This document shows positions 11,401 through 19,068 of a DNA stretch of 47,647 nucleotides, one piece after another. How positions within the stretch are numbered: the first letter of the stretch is position 1; each line of letters opens with the position of its first letter. Under the pieces are notes generated by a model. The model had not been told where the DNA came from. It did not search any database and saw only the letters and a list, made by a program, of their open reading frames with translations. This DNA is from Alphaproteobacteria bacterium (lineage in GTDB: Bacteria; Pseudomonadota; Alphaproteobacteria; Caulobacterales; Parvularculaceae), in contig JAUHYK010000027.1 of NCBI GenBank assembly GCA_030426465.1, positions 1 through 47,647 on the forward strand. The letters are read 5' to 3'. A program made the position numbers and the translations under genes.

Positions 11401-11963
11401 TGAGAGCGGAAAGCGCCGCCTATTCTCCCGTGGCGGGCGGGGATAAATATTTCCGTGGACGGACATTACACCGCCTGCTTGAGCTTTTGCCGGATGTGTC
11501 TTCCGAAAAGCGCGCTGGCGCGGCGGGCCGATTGCTTGCACGCTTGGCGCCGGACATCGATGAGGGCGAACGCACGCGCTGGCGAGACGAAGTTTTGCAT
11601 GTGCTTGGCGATCCACAATTCGCTGAAGTCTTCGCGCCGGGCTCTATGGCGGAAACGCCGATTGTCGGGCGGCCCCGAGGTCTGCCGGAAGCGGCAAGGT
11701 TGAACGGCCAGATTGACCGGCTTGCTGTGTCCGGATATCGCGTCCTTGTGGTTGATTATAAAACCAACCGGCCGCCGCCGAAACGGGTCGAAGATGCGGA
11801 CCCTGCTTATGTGGCGCAGCTTGCCGCTTACCGCGCTCTTTTACAGGAAATCTATCCAGAGCATGAGATCGTCTGCGCGCTGTTGTGGACCTATGACGCC
11901 CGGCTGATGGAGGTTCCTTCCGAAATGCTTGATCACGCTTTCGCGCGCCTGAGGCTGAGCTGA
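8469..11963 (+). CDS. addA: Double-strand break repair helicase AddA, alphaproteobacterial type
   Basis: 1164 residues, a UvrD/Rep-type superfamily 1 helicase fused to a RecB-type nuclease. Visible motifs: Walker A ANAGSGKT (25-32), motif Ia CITFTKAAAAEM, motif II LIDEAQDTS (392-400), motif III GDMKQSIYSFQGA, motif V VMTVHGAKGLE, motif VI YVAATRARDRLF, then the C-terminal nuclease GQIDRL...VVDYKTN (about residue 1095). It unwinds and cuts DNA ends together with AddB and stops at Chi-like sites. Its start lies inside the end of addB (ATGA overlap). Both nuclease domains of the pair look intact. Confidence 0.96.
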   Translation: MTPLQETTNNQRHAADPGRSVFVMANAGSGKTRVLTNRVARLLLAGAPPQKILCITFTKAAAAEMAERLFSVLGEWALASDEKLLEELSELEGANATAKSADDLALARRLFARALETPGGLKIQTIHSFCESVLRRFPIEAGAPPGFTVVEDAQASALMNASLDAVAIIAGDDATLAAAFDRLSLKRTESDLRQLLVGAASGGAVADIDAAAASLASKLAINPDETADTIKRDFLQEVSTDELRRAHDGLAAEGKQPQAAAQRLSAYFTAQSDEDRWDALVKTFLVADQSKTVNRIASKATDKHDPWVGPYVNTLKELVFTELQAIRAHALYGDTVAFWRLTAALGTRYAEEKAARAMLDFNDLIARAEALFQRHEAAWIMYKLDYGIDHILIDEAQDTSPGQWAVVENLFADYFSGAGAREASRSFFAVGDMKQSIYSFQGADVGLFKAKEFDLGEKLSAVTEYRNIPLTMSFRTTEPVLSFVDAAFNDPAAAEGLGEFPIPAHGVCREGAAGLVEIWPLTPRPEKLEINPWDAPVDAPEASHPVRVLCDRVAAQIKGWLDTSELLESRGRAIRAGDIMILVQSRGPLFREIIQRLSAAGVPVAGPDRLKLADDPAVEDLLSYARFVLTEGDDLSLAELLKSPLFGFDDDADLFPLAYRRGKGVTLWRSLRARAGDNEKWKAAAEDIISARAVARAQGPYAFFSHVLEAGPLAGRQRFFERLGEASSDAMDELLRQALDFENGNPRSLREFVAWFDGASGDIKREMERENQSVRVMTVHGAKGLEADIVFLLDAHREANIRNIGPLLIPAPDAGLPNGAALLAWSKAEDAPLSAEAREEKTRLAYEEYRRLFYVAATRARDRLFICGIEQGNRKNPQDKETGLKSWHSLAHDGFARLQERVETGEAPFWEDGDAPLLRLSCQQSARVKTDDAPGPKSSVKAPSWLKQRAPEETAALRLTPSKLDGEEDEERRASAQVRAESAAYSPVAGGDKYFRGRTLHRLLELLPDVSSEKRAGAAGRLLARLAPDIDEGERTRWRDEVLHVLGDPQFAEVFAPGSMAETPIVGRPRGLPEAARLNGQIDRLAVSGYRVLVVDYKTNRPPPKRVEDADPAYVAQLAAYRALLQEIYPEHEIVCALLWTYDARLMEVPSEMLDHAFARLRLS

Positions 11964-12029
11964 AACTGACGGGTTGAAACAAACCCGGCGCGCGCTATCT
12001 TCTCAGTTCCAGCGTTTCAGGAGATTCCC

Positions 12030-12365
12030 ATGGCTGCCAAAACCGTCACCGACGCCAGCTTCAACGCCGACGTTCTCGATTCCGGCGACACTGTACTAAT
12101 CGATTTCTGGGCTGAGTGGTGCGGCCCCTGTAAGCAGATTGCGCCTGCGCTCGATGAGATTGCAAAAGACTATGAAGGCAAGCTCACCGTCGCGAAGGTG
12201 AACATTGACGAGAATCCGGAAACGCCGGGCAAATACGGTGTGCGCGGCATTCCAACCCTGATGATTTTTTCGGGCGGTGAACATGTGGCGACGCGCGTCG
12301 GGGCTGCGCCGAAAAGCCAGCTGGCTGCATGGGTTCAGCAAGTGCTGAGCGAAACCGCCGCCTAA
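12030..12365 (+). CDS. trxA: Thioredoxin
   Basis: 111 residues with the active site WCGPC at residues 30-34 and the cis-proline segment GIPTLMIF. It is the general cytoplasmic dithiol reductant for ribonucleotide reductase, peroxiredoxins and others. AGGAG is 6 nt before the ATG. It follows addA by 66 bp, an arrangement common in Alphaproteobacteria, and converges on folC. Length and motif leave little doubt. Confidence 0.97.
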   Translation: MAAKTVTDASFNADVLDSGDTVLIDFWAEWCGPCKQIAPALDEIAKDYEGKLTVAKVNIDENPETPGKYGVRGIPTLMIFSGGEHVATRVGAAPKSQLAAWVQQVLSETAA

Positions 12366-12375
12366 GCGCGTTACA

Positions 12376-12389
12376 GGAAACCGGTTTCC
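12376..12389. repeat. Extragenic 14-bp palindrome between convergent trxA and folC
   Basis: GGAAACCGGTTTCC is a perfect self-complementary sequence between the stops of trxA and folC. It has no loop and no T-run, so it is a poor intrinsic terminator. From memory, similar GGAAACCGGTTTCC-centred elements recur between genes in many alphaproteobacterial genomes, so it may belong to such an extragenic repeat family. Only one good copy was seen in this window. Confidence 0.35.
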
Positions 12390-12417
12390 GGTTATCCGTG
12401 AAAAATGCGCAGGAAGA

Positions 12418-13719
12418 CTAAGCGTTATCGGTGAGGATTTCGCCGGACAGATAGAGCGAGCCGCTGATGAGAATTCTCGGCGGCTCGTTTTCTTTATCCG
12501 TACACGCCTTTTTCATGGCGTCTTCGAGAGAAGGACAAGCGTGCGCCATGAGGCCGCCGGCGCGCGCCGCTTTCGCCACGTCTTCCGGCGACAGAACGCC
12601 GTCATGGTCCGCAGCGACGCAGAAAACCTCACGGGCGAGCCCCGCAAAAGGCGCGAAATATCCGGCGGCGTCTTTATTGGCCTGCATGCCGGAGATCATC
12701 ACGAGCGGTTTTGAGCTGCGAGACTCCATATCCGCCATCAGCGCCGAGATGGCGCAGCCGGCATGGGGGTTGTGTCCGCCATCGAGCCAGATTTCCGGCT
12801 CCTGTTTCAACAGGCTTTGGGCAAGATCAATCAGCGGGCCTTTGGTCAGGCGCTGCATCCGCGCGGGCCAATGGGCGGCCGTGAGGCCTTTGGAAATGGT
12901 TGCATCGTCCAGTGACAGCCCCGCGGCCCGGAGGGCGGCGATTGCCGTCCCTGCATTTTCGATCTGGTGGGAGCCCGGCATGCGCGGTTGGTCCAAATCG
13001 CAAAGGCCGTCATCGTCCTGATAGATCAGCCGTCCGTGCTCTGAATAAACGTTCCATTGTTCCCCAAAGGCGTGAATCTGCGCGCCGATGCGGCGCGCAT
13101 GATCCTGCAACACGGCCATGGCTTCCGGCGTCTGGCGGGAGATGACGGCGGGCGCATTGCGACGGAATATGCCGGCTTTTTCGCCCGCGACTTCGCCGAG
13201 GGTGTTCCCTAAAAACGCCTGATGGTCGAGATCGACCGGGGTCACCACGGCGGCAAGCGGCGTTCCCATGACATTGGTCGCGTCGAGGCGTCCGCCAAGG
13301 CCGACTTCAATCACAGCGTAATCGGCAGCCGTTTCGGAAAAGGCGAGAAACGCCGCGCAGGTTGTCGTCTCAAAATAGGTGAGCATGTCATCGCCCATGG
13401 CGCTGTCGACGCGTTGCAAGGCGTCGATCAGGCCGGCATCGGAAATTTCGTTTCCTGCGACGACAATGCGCTCATTGAAACGCACAAGATGGGGTGAGGT
13501 GTAGGCATGGACCGAATGCCCGGCCGCTTCGAGCGCGGCGCGCAGGAAGGTGACCGTTGAGCCTTTGCCGTTGGTGCCGGCGACGTGAAAAAACGGCGGT
13601 AATTTCTGTTGCGGATCGCCAAGCCGCGACAGGGCCGCTTTTATGCGGTCCAGCGAAAGATCGATAATAACGGGACGCCGGTTCGCGATCTGCGCGAGCA
13701 CGGTTTCGATGTCGCTCAC
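12418..13719 (-). CDS. folC: Bifunctional dihydrofolate synthase / folylpolyglutamate synthase
   Basis: 433 residues. The Mur-ligase-family P-loop is HVAGTNGKGST (G48-T55). Then come YTSPHLVRFNERI, VGLGGRLDATN, TPVDLDHQAFLG and LDGGHNPHA, all diagnostic of FolC. It adds glutamate to dihydropteroate and then extends the polyglutamate tail of folates. The start is a GTG at 13719 with GGAAGG upstream; no in-frame ATG is near. It is the last gene of the trpA-accD-folC run on this strand, 41 bp after accD. Confidence 0.95.
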   Translation of the reverse strand: MSDIETVLAQIANRRPVIIDLSLDRIKAALSRLGDPQQKLPPFFHVAGTNGKGSTVTFLRAALEAAGHSVHAYTSPHLVRFNERIVVAGNEISDAGLIDALQRVDSAMGDDMLTYFETTTCAAFLAFSETAADYAVIEVGLGGRLDATNVMGTPLAAVVTPVDLDHQAFLGNTLGEVAGEKAGIFRRNAPAVISRQTPEAMAVLQDHARRIGAQIHAFGEQWNVYSEHGRLIYQDDDGLCDLDQPRMPGSHQIENAGTAIAALRAAGLSLDDATISKGLTAAHWPARMQRLTKGPLIDLAQSLLKQEPEIWLDGGHNPHAGCAISALMADMESRSSKPLVMISGMQANKDAAGYFAPFAGLAREVFCVAADHDGVLSPEDVAKAARAGGLMAHACPSLEDAMKKACTDKENEPPRILISGSLYLSGEILTDNA

Positions 13720-13760
13720 GGGCGATTTCCTTCCGGTAATCGGAATAATCAGTATGGGGT

Positions 13761-14738
13761 CTATTCTGCCGCCTTGTCGAGCTTTGGCGCTTCTTTCTGC
13801 GCCTGCGTCTTCGGCTTTGGCAGTTTTGCAATTTTTGCAGGCGCTGCGGGGCTCGCCGTTGCAACTGCAGGCGTTGCGGCGCCCTGGCGGCGCTCCTTGA
13901 CGAGGACGCGGATCAGTTTCGACAAGGTGGTTTTCATATCGGCGCGACGCACCACCATGTCGACCATGCCTTTTTCCAGCAGGAATTCCGAACGCTGAAA
14001 ACCTTCCGGCAGCTTTTCGCGAATGGTCTGTTCGATGACGCGCGGGCCGGCGAAACAGATCAGCGCGCCGGGCTCTGCGATATTGACGTCGCCCAGCATG
14101 GCGTAGGAGGCGGTGACCCCGCCGGTCGTCGGGTTCGTCAGGACAACGATATAGGGAAGGCCGGCTTCTTTCACCATTTGGACGGCGATGGTGGTGCGCG
14201 GCATCTGCATCAACGACAGAATGCCTTCCTGCATGCGCGCGCCGCCCGAAGCGGCGAACACGATCAGCGGCGCGCGTTTTTCAACGGCGGTTTCGGCGGC
14301 CTTCAACATCGCCTCGCCGAGACCCATGCCCATGGAGCCGCCCATAAATCTGAAATTTTGCACCATGGCGACAACGTTGACGCCGTCGACCGTGCCATGG
14401 GCGGCGCGCATCGCGTCCTGCTGGCCTGTTTTGCGCCGGTTTTCTTTCAGCCGGTCGACATATTTTTTTTCGTCGCGAAACTTTAGGGGGTCTGTGACCG
14501 GCTCCGGCAGGTCAATGTCTTCAAACTCGCCATTGTCGAACAACAGCGCCAGGCGTTCCGCCGGACCAATCGCCAGATGATGGTCACAGGACGGGCAGAC
14601 CTGATGCGCGGCGTCGAGGTCGCGCTGGAAAATCATCTCGCCGCAGCCCGGGCATTTCGTCCACAAGCCATCGGAATTGTCGTCCTTGGGTTTGAAGATG
14701 TTTTTGATGCCCGGAGGAATGTTGGAGAGCCAGCTCAT
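13761..14738 (-). CDS. accD: Acetyl-CoA carboxylase carboxyltransferase subunit beta
   Basis: 325 residues. The N-terminal zinc ribbon is clear (C29, C32, C48, C51), followed by the crotonase-like carboxyltransferase domain with [31 protein letters not shown] and [18 protein letters not shown]. It pairs with AccA to transfer carboxyl from carboxybiotin to acetyl-CoA, making malonyl-CoA for fatty acid synthesis. The last ~45 residues are an Ala/Pro/Lys-rich tail without obvious structure, longer than in E. coli. The placement between trpA and folC is the usual alphaproteobacterial one. Confidence 0.96.
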   Translation of the reverse strand: MSWLSNIPPGIKNIFKPKDDNSDGLWTKCPGCGEMIFQRDLDAAHQVCPSCDHHLAIGPAERLALLFDNGEFEDIDLPEPVTDPLKFRDEKKYVDRLKENRRKTGQQDAMRAAHGTVDGVNVVAMVQNFRFMGGSMGMGLGEAMLKAAETAVEKRAPLIVFAASGGARMQEGILSLMQMPRTTIAVQMVKEAGLPYIVVLTNPTTGGVTASYAMLGDVNIAEPGALICFAGPRVIEQTIREKLPEGFQRSEFLLEKGMVDMVVRRADMKTTLSKLIRVLVKERRQGAATPAVATASPAAPAKIAKLPKPKTQAQKEAPKLDKAAE

Positions 14739-14800
14739 ATCCGACAGCGCTTTCTACGTTACCTTATTACAGTTGCGTGTATTGGGGCCGTAACCGCTCT

Positions 14801-15622
14801 TTAGCGTGCGGCGCGGATCGCCCCCGAAATATCCTGCGCCAGCCTCAAAACTGCGTTAATGGCATTATCGTCTTCGCCGGGTCTGGCTTCAAGGGTCTTG
14901 GCAAATTCGTCCACCAGGGCGGAGCCAACCACTACCGCATCTGCGAAGACTGCGAATTCTCCGGCTTTTTTACCTGTTTTGATGCCGAAACCAACGGCGG
15001 CGGGCAAGCCCGATGCGGCCCGGATGCGTTCGAGAGCGGTTTTGACTGCGTCGGTCTCGCCTGCGCCCTTACCGGTGATCCCGGCGACGGAGACGTAATA
15101 GACAAAGCCGGACGTATTGCGCACCACCATGGGCAGGCGCTCATCATCCGTGGTGGGGGTCGCGAGGCGAATGAAGTCGAGGCCGGCGGCGCGGGCAGGC
15201 AGGCACAATTCGGCGTCTTCTTCCGGCGGCAGATCCACAATGATCAGCCCGTCGACTCCAGCCTCCTTGGCGTCGGCGACGAATTTTTCCGGTCCATAGG
15301 CGTAAAACGGGTTGTAGTAGCCCATAAGAATGATCGGAGTCTCATCGTCTTTTGTCCGAAATGAGCGAACCATTTCAAGGGTTTTGACGAGGGTTTGACC
15401 GGATTTGAGGGCGCGCAGCCCAGCGGCGGCGATGGCGGGTCCATCCGCCATGGGGTCGGTGAAGGCGACCCCGAGCTCTATCAGGTCCGCGCCGGCGCCC
15501 GGCAGCTTTTTCATCAGCTCAAGCGACAGGGGGCCGTCCGGGTCGCCCGCCATGATGAAGGGGATGAAGGCGGCGCGGTTCTCAGCCTTGAGTTTGTCAA
15601 AGCGGGCTTTAATGCGGGACAT
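14801..15622 (-). CDS. trpA: Tryptophan synthase subunit alpha
   Basis: 273 residues. E49 and D60, the two catalytic acids, fall at exactly the canonical positions within [37 protein letters not shown] and the phosphate-binding GFGIKT follow. It cleaves indole-3-glycerol phosphate and passes indole to TrpB. The motif reads GVAFTDP where most enzymes have GVPFSDP, a mild variation. trpF and trpB, which usually precede trpA in this class, are absent: yidD is the neighbour instead. An in-frame extension to 15685 exists, but the MSRIKARF start is the family norm. Confidence 0.96.
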   Translation of the reverse strand: MSRIKARFDKLKAENRAAFIPFIMAGDPDGPLSLELMKKLPGAGADLIELGVAFTDPMADGPAIAAAGLRALKSGQTLVKTLEMVRSFRTKDDETPIILMGYYNPFYAYGPEKFVADAKEAGVDGLIIVDLPPEEDAELCLPARAAGLDFIRLATPTTDDERLPMVVRNTSGFVYYVSVAGITGKGAGETDAVKTALERIRAASGLPAAVGFGIKTGKKAGEFAVFADAVVVGSALVDEFAKTLEARPGEDDNAINAVLRLAQDISGAIRAAR

Positions 15623-15772
15623 GGAAAGGGGCCGCCTGTTAAAAAACCGAAGCCGCCTGCCTAACGCTCCCGCCGCGGAATGCAAGGGGGGGCGGATTGC
15701 AAGGAAAAGCTCGGCGGCTATATCCTCTCCATGGAAGGTGCGGCGAAAAACACAGGGCTACGATCAGGGCCG

Positions 15773-16066
15773 ATGGGCCGAGTGATCCTCGGCGCCATCT
15801 GGCTATACCGGCGAACCCTTTCTCCGGCGCTTTATCTGATTGGCGTCAGGTGCCGGCACCAGCCGACCTGTTCTCAATATGGCGTAGACGCTTTTCATAA
15901 ACACAAATTTGGCCGCGCCTTCTGGCTGACCTTTTCGCGGGTGACGCGGTGTCACCCGTTCGGCTCGCATGGGTTCGATCCCGTGCCTGATGAAGCGCCC
16001 GATGTTGGCTGGAAATTCTGGAAGCTTGGCGATTGGGCCCGGACCGAAAGAAACGGTCCTGAATGA
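15773..16066 (+). CDS. yidD: Membrane protein insertion efficiency factor YidD
   Basis: 97 residues from the ATG at 15773, which has AGGG 5 nt upstream (in-frame ATGs at 15731 and 15680 are less well placed). The signature is LYRRTLSPALYLIGVRCRHQ then PTCSQYGVDA and RVTRCHPFGSHGFDPVP, with the three conserved cysteines. YidD helps YidC-dependent membrane protein insertion. It often sits beside rnpA and yidC, but here it stands alone between trpA and a secreted-protein gene, as in a number of Alphaproteobacteria. Confidence 0.9.
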   Translation: MGRVILGAIWLYRRTLSPALYLIGVRCRHQPTCSQYGVDAFHKHKFGRAFWLTFSRVTRCHPFGSHGFDPVPDEAPDVGWKFWKLGDWARTERNGPE

Positions 16067-16069
16067 AAA

Positions 16070-16099
16070 AACGAAGCGACAGTTTCCTGTCGCTTCGTC
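16070..16099 (-). terminator. Intrinsic terminator of the secreted repeat-protein gene
   Basis: A perfect 12-bp stem (ACGAAGCGACAG at 16071-16082 and its complement at 16087-16098) closes a 4-nt loop. Read on the minus strand it is followed by six T (A-run 16066-16071 on the plus strand). It lies 30 bp beyond the stop of the minus-strand gene and just after yidD; on the plus strand the T-run is missing, so it works best for the minus strand. Confidence 0.85.
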
Positions 16100-16129
16100 T
16101 TGCAGTGAACGGCCGATCGTAGGCGCTGA

Positions 16130-17053
16130 TTACTTTCGTAAATAGCGCATGGAGGGGCCTGGCCGCCCAACGAAGCAAGATTTGGTGAAGCCGTAATATT
16201 TGATCACGTTGATCACTTCCTGCGCTTCGGCTTGTGTCGGTGCGGTGAACGCGAAGTGATTGCCATTGGAAACGATCGTATAGTGGCTACCGGAATTCCT
16301 GATCGAAAGATTATTCGGATTGATGTTGACGCAGTCCTCGCCTGAAATGGAACCTGACGGCGCTGCGCCGCTTGTCAGCCAGTAGCTCAGCGACGGATCG
16401 GGTCTTCCGACGAAGCAATGCTGGTTGAAGCTGTAATGCTGGATGATTTGTTTGGCGCGGTCCATTTCCGATTTATTGGCGCCCGCATCAAGCAGCCAAT
16501 GAGAACCGTCGACAACTTTCCAGCTGCCGTTTTTGTTTTCAACGGAGACCGTGCCCGGATTGAGCGAAACACAATCTTCTTTGAAGTTTTTAAGCGGCGT
16601 TGCGACGATCACCCCGGGGATCGGTTTGATCACAAGCGGCGCCTTTTTCAGCGAGACATGTGAAACGTAATCGTCACGGCCGCTATTGTCCGTGAAATGG
16701 GTGTAAACATGGGCGCGGATGGTGTTTCCCGCGCGCCCGTCAAGAACGACGGTCTTGGTCGCAAATCCCTGATTGTAGGTGGCTATAATCGCCTCGGTGT
16801 TTGACGCCGGATCGGTCGCCGCCGAGTTTGAATAGGCGGTCGCCGGCGCGGAGCCCCAATCGCACGGATTGGGCGTGCATTCGCCCTTGACGGAAATACT
16901 CAGATTGCCGCCGCTGTTGGAAACAGAAAGACTATCGAGCCCGTCTGTGTTTTTGACGTAATTTCCGAGCCAGTCGTTCAGCGGCTGGCCGGCATAGGCG
17001 GATGTGATGGTGAAAAGCGCTGCAGCGCCCGCAGCAAAAGCTCGCTTGATCAT
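16130..17053 (-). CDS. Secreted protein with two EDCV...CFVGRP repeats, unknown function
   Basis: 307 residues with a signal peptide (MIKRAFAAGAAALFTITSAYA, cut about residue 21). Residues 23-137 form one region with paired cysteines (GECTPNPCDWG, C59/C64), resembling small beta-sandwich domains of uncharacterised secreted proteins. Two tandem copies of a ~68-residue module follow, 80 residues apart: E159-L226 and E239-Y304. Each runs EDCV-x-(L/I)NP ... helix ... (H/S)CFVGRP-x-PS-(L/M)-x-Y, with one Cys near each end that could form a disulfide. The start ATG at 17053 has GGGGGAG upstream. A strong terminator follows the stop and a CRP-type palindrome lies 115-134 bp upstream of the start. 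I recognise the CFVGRP-type motif from hypothetical proteins only, so no function is given. Confidence 0.85.
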   Translation of the reverse strand: MIKRAFAAGAAALFTITSAYAGQPLNDWLGNYVKNTDGLDSLSVSNSGGNLSISVKGECTPNPCDWGSAPATAYSNSAATDPASNTEAIIATYNQGFATKTVVLDGRAGNTIRAHVYTHFTDNSGRDDYVSHVSLKKAPLVIKPIPGVIVATPLKNFKEDCVSLNPGTVSVENKNGSWKVVDGSHWLLDAGANKSEMDRAKQIIQHYSFNQHCFVGRPDPSLSYWLTSGAAPSGSISGEDCVNINPNNLSIRNSGSHYTIVSNGNHFAFTAPTQAEAQEVINVIKYYGFTKSCFVGRPGPSMRYLRK

Positions 17054-17167
17054 GGTTCTCCCCCATTTTAAGCGCCCTGAGAATAACGCTGTATGCGCAT
17101 CAAGGCACCTTAAGGATTGGCAGGAAACGTGTCGCAATTGGGGCCGGGAAAGGGAGATTTTCCGATG

Positions 17168-17187
17168 CCTGTGATCTGCGTCACAGG
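17168..17187. promoter_or_regulatory. CRP/FNR-family binding site, perfect palindrome
   Basis: CCTGTGA-N6-TCACAGG is a perfect inverted repeat with 7-bp arms. Its core TGTGA-N6-TCACA is the textbook CRP half-site pair. It sits between the slipin stop and the start of the secreted repeat-protein gene, centred about 124 bp upstream of that start codon, a plausible activator position if the transcript has a 60-80 nt leader. No CRP gene is in the window, so the regulator is unknown. Confidence 0.6.
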
Positions 17188-17196
17188 TAAGCGTCA

Positions 17197-17229
17197 GAAA
17201 AACAGGACGACGATATTTCGCCGCCCTGT
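17197..17229 (-). terminator. Intrinsic terminator after the slipin gene
   Basis: On the minus strand, ACAGGGCGGCG pairs with CGTCGTCCTGT over 11 bp (two G-U pairs) around a 6-nt loop and is followed by TTTTT (A-run at 17198-17202 of the plus strand). It lies 25 bp downstream of the slipin stop, so the repeat-protein gene beyond it should have its own promoter. Confidence 0.75.
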
Positions 17230-17253
17230 CTCCAGTTGGTGCGTTCCCGCCTG

Positions 17254-18399
17254 TTAGTCACGGGGTTGCAAGGTCACAAGCTTGTCCAGCAAGACGTTCA
17301 GGCCTTCGCCAGAGCTTGCATGGACGTCGATGCGGCCGATGCGTTCGGTGACGCGCTCCAACGCTTCCAGTTCTTTCAAACGCAGAAGCGTCGGGTTGTC
17401 TTCCATCAGCCGCGCGGTGTTCAGAAGCGACCGCGTGGCGGCCGTTTCTTCACGACGGCGGATGAGGTTCGCCTGGGCGGTTTTTTCCGCTTCGACGACC
17501 CGGTTGATCAACTCGCGCATGTCGCCCGGTAGGATGACGTCCTTGACGCCAAGCTCGCGAACAACAACGCCGATGTCGCCCAGCTCGCGGCGGACATGAT
17601 TGACGATTTGTGCGTCGACCGACTCGCGGTCATTCAACACTTCGTCAAGCGTGCGCCCGCCAACCGCTTCACGCACCGCGAACTGAACCAGCCGGTAGAC
17701 ATGGTTCTGATAGTCCGGCGTTGCGAGCGCGGCTTTTTGCGCATCCGTCACCTCAACGAACGAAGTCAGCGTGACGCGCAGCGACACCCGGTCTTTGGTC
17801 AGGATCTCCTGCGCCGTGACTTCGACCGGCTGAGGACGCATGTCGAGCGTCTTGGTCGTCACCGTCCGGCCGATTTGCCAGTAGCCGTAACGGCCAGACT
17901 TCAGGACGTCGACCAACTCGCGGTCGAAGAACACAAGGCCTTTTTCCGTTTCGCCGACCGTGACGATGGCGATGGCCGCCGTCGAGCGTTCGTTCGTCGC
18001 CGTGGCTTTTTCATAAGCGACAAGTTCCGCTTTGGTCAGGCGCGGATTATCCCCCACATTGACGCGAACGACAGTCACATCCTGAAGGACTTTCCAGACA
18101 TAGGCCGTTGCGCCCGGACGCACGACATAGGTCGCGCGGCCATCCACCAAAACAACCGCAACCTCGCCCTCGCTGACACGAACCGTTTCGAGATAACGGC
18201 CGCTAAGGTCCGGATGACGTTTCTCCATGATTTCCGCCCATGGCGATACGAACAGGCCCTGCGCGTAAACGCATTCCAGTTTCAGCCGACCGAGAAAATC
18301 GACATAAACATGTCGTCCCGGTTCGAGCACGGTGATCAAGCGGCCATCCTTGATGAGGAGGCCGCGTTGGTTTTCAGCGATTACGAATGTTTTCAACAT
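17254..18399 (-). CDS. Slipin family (SPFH/band 7) protein
   Basis: 381 residues starting MLKTFVIAENQRG, with GAGGAGG before the ATG. From about residue 180 to 340 it is a stomatin/slipin SPFH domain: MRPQPVEVTAQEILTKDRVS, VQFAVREAVGGRTLDEVLND and GVKDVILPGDMRELINRV are typical. A coiled-coil-like tail with EAEKTAQANLIRRREETAAT ends it. The usual N-terminal membrane helix is missing. Instead the module G(L/V)-x3-D-x-(R/E)L(I/V)-x-VL-x2-GR(H/Y)-x-Y occurs at about 13-38 and again at 153-178, with a weaker copy at 79-102. Slipins scaffold membrane microdomains, often with an NfeD-type protease partner, but none is adjacent. Confidence 0.85.
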   Translation of the reverse strand: MLKTFVIAENQRGLLIKDGRLITVLEPGRHVYVDFLGRLKLECVYAQGLFVSPWAEIMEKRHPDLSGRYLETVRVSEGEVAVVLVDGRATYVVRPGATAYVWKVLQDVTVVRVNVGDNPRLTKAELVAYEKATATNERSTAAIAIVTVGETEKGLVFFDRELVDVLKSGRYGYWQIGRTVTTKTLDMRPQPVEVTAQEILTKDRVSLRVTLTSFVEVTDAQKAALATPDYQNHVYRLVQFAVREAVGGRTLDEVLNDRESVDAQIVNHVRRELGDIGVVVRELGVKDVILPGDMRELINRVVEAEKTAQANLIRRREETAATRSLLNTARLMEDNPTLLRLKELEALERVTERIGRIDVHASSGEGLNVLLDKLVTLQPRD

Positions 18400-18992
18400 C
18401 GCTTCGCCTCCTCTAAAAGGCCCGGTTGACGGATAGCGCATATGCGTATCGTCCGGACAATTTGTCGGCGAAGCAAAAGGCCAGAAAGGCCCAATTTCAT
18501 TGAAAAAGAGAGCCCTAGCGGCGGAAGCGTTCGCCGGACATGCGTCCGATCAAACTCATATGTAGATCGCCAGCTTTCAAAACGGGCTCATTTGCAATAT
18601 CGCCGACCCCATGTCGGCGAAAGGACGCGCGATGTAGCGGCCTCATTCGTCTGTGTAAAGAGAAAATTGGAAAAAAGGTTGAGAAAAATTCAGCAGTCAT
18701 GCGTTGAGAGTGCTGAAAATAGGGTTGGCCGGATTCATTCCCTGTCAACGCAGCGGTCCGGCGTTTAAGGCGGAGTTGTCTGGCGGTTGGCGCTGTCCCG
18801 CAGCATCGGGCTCAAATATCCCGATCTGTCAGGCGGTGCGTCCCGCCATCGATCTCCGCCGGTATCCGCGCCGGCGCGCGGCCCGTCTCCAGGCGCCGTC
18901 AGGGTCTGCTTTCGCGCTATCGCGCTTGCGCATCGCCTTCAGGCTGAATGTCCCCGGCCTTCCCCGTCATTGGAAACGGTTTACAGCCGTTA
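18400..18992. other. Gene-poor interval upstream of slipin
   Basis: About 590 bp without a convincing gene. Short open frames exist on both strands but have no ribosome sites, families or alphaproteobacterial codon use that I trust. A perfect hairpin, CGCCGAC-CCCAT-GTCGGCG, lies at 18601-18619 without a T-run. The slipin promoter is expected in the first 100 bp but no clear -35/-10 pair was found. I checked for RNase P, tmRNA and SRP RNA signatures and saw none. Confidence 0.5.
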
Positions 18993-19065
18993 TGTTTGGT
19001 GCGGGAGTTGAACCCGCGACAGCTACATTAAACGTGTAGTGCTCTACCAACTGAGCTAACCAATC
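18993..19065 (-). tRNA. tRNA-like gene, Lys(UUU)-type anticodon loop with G33
   Basis: The minus strand folds into a 73-nt cloverleaf. The 7-bp acceptor GATTGGT/ACCAAAC has one A-A clash at the second pair. The D stem is GCTC/GAGC, the anticodon stem CTACA/TGTAG is perfect, the variable loop has 5 nt, and the T arm GCGGG-TTCAACT-CCCGC is perfect. The anticodon loop is CGTTTAA, so positions 34-36 read TTT (Lys). However, position 33, almost universally T, is G. No CCA is encoded. The structure is too good for chance, but the G33 and acceptor mismatch suggest an unusual, foreign or decaying tRNA. It lies 3 nt from a second tRNA-like gene. Confidence 0.65.
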
Positions 19066-19068
19066 GTC

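Noticed and set aside
18400-18992. Possible stable RNA (RNase P, tmRNA, SRP RNA) near the tRNA-like genes
   Set aside because: None of the signature sequences of these RNAs is visible on either strand.
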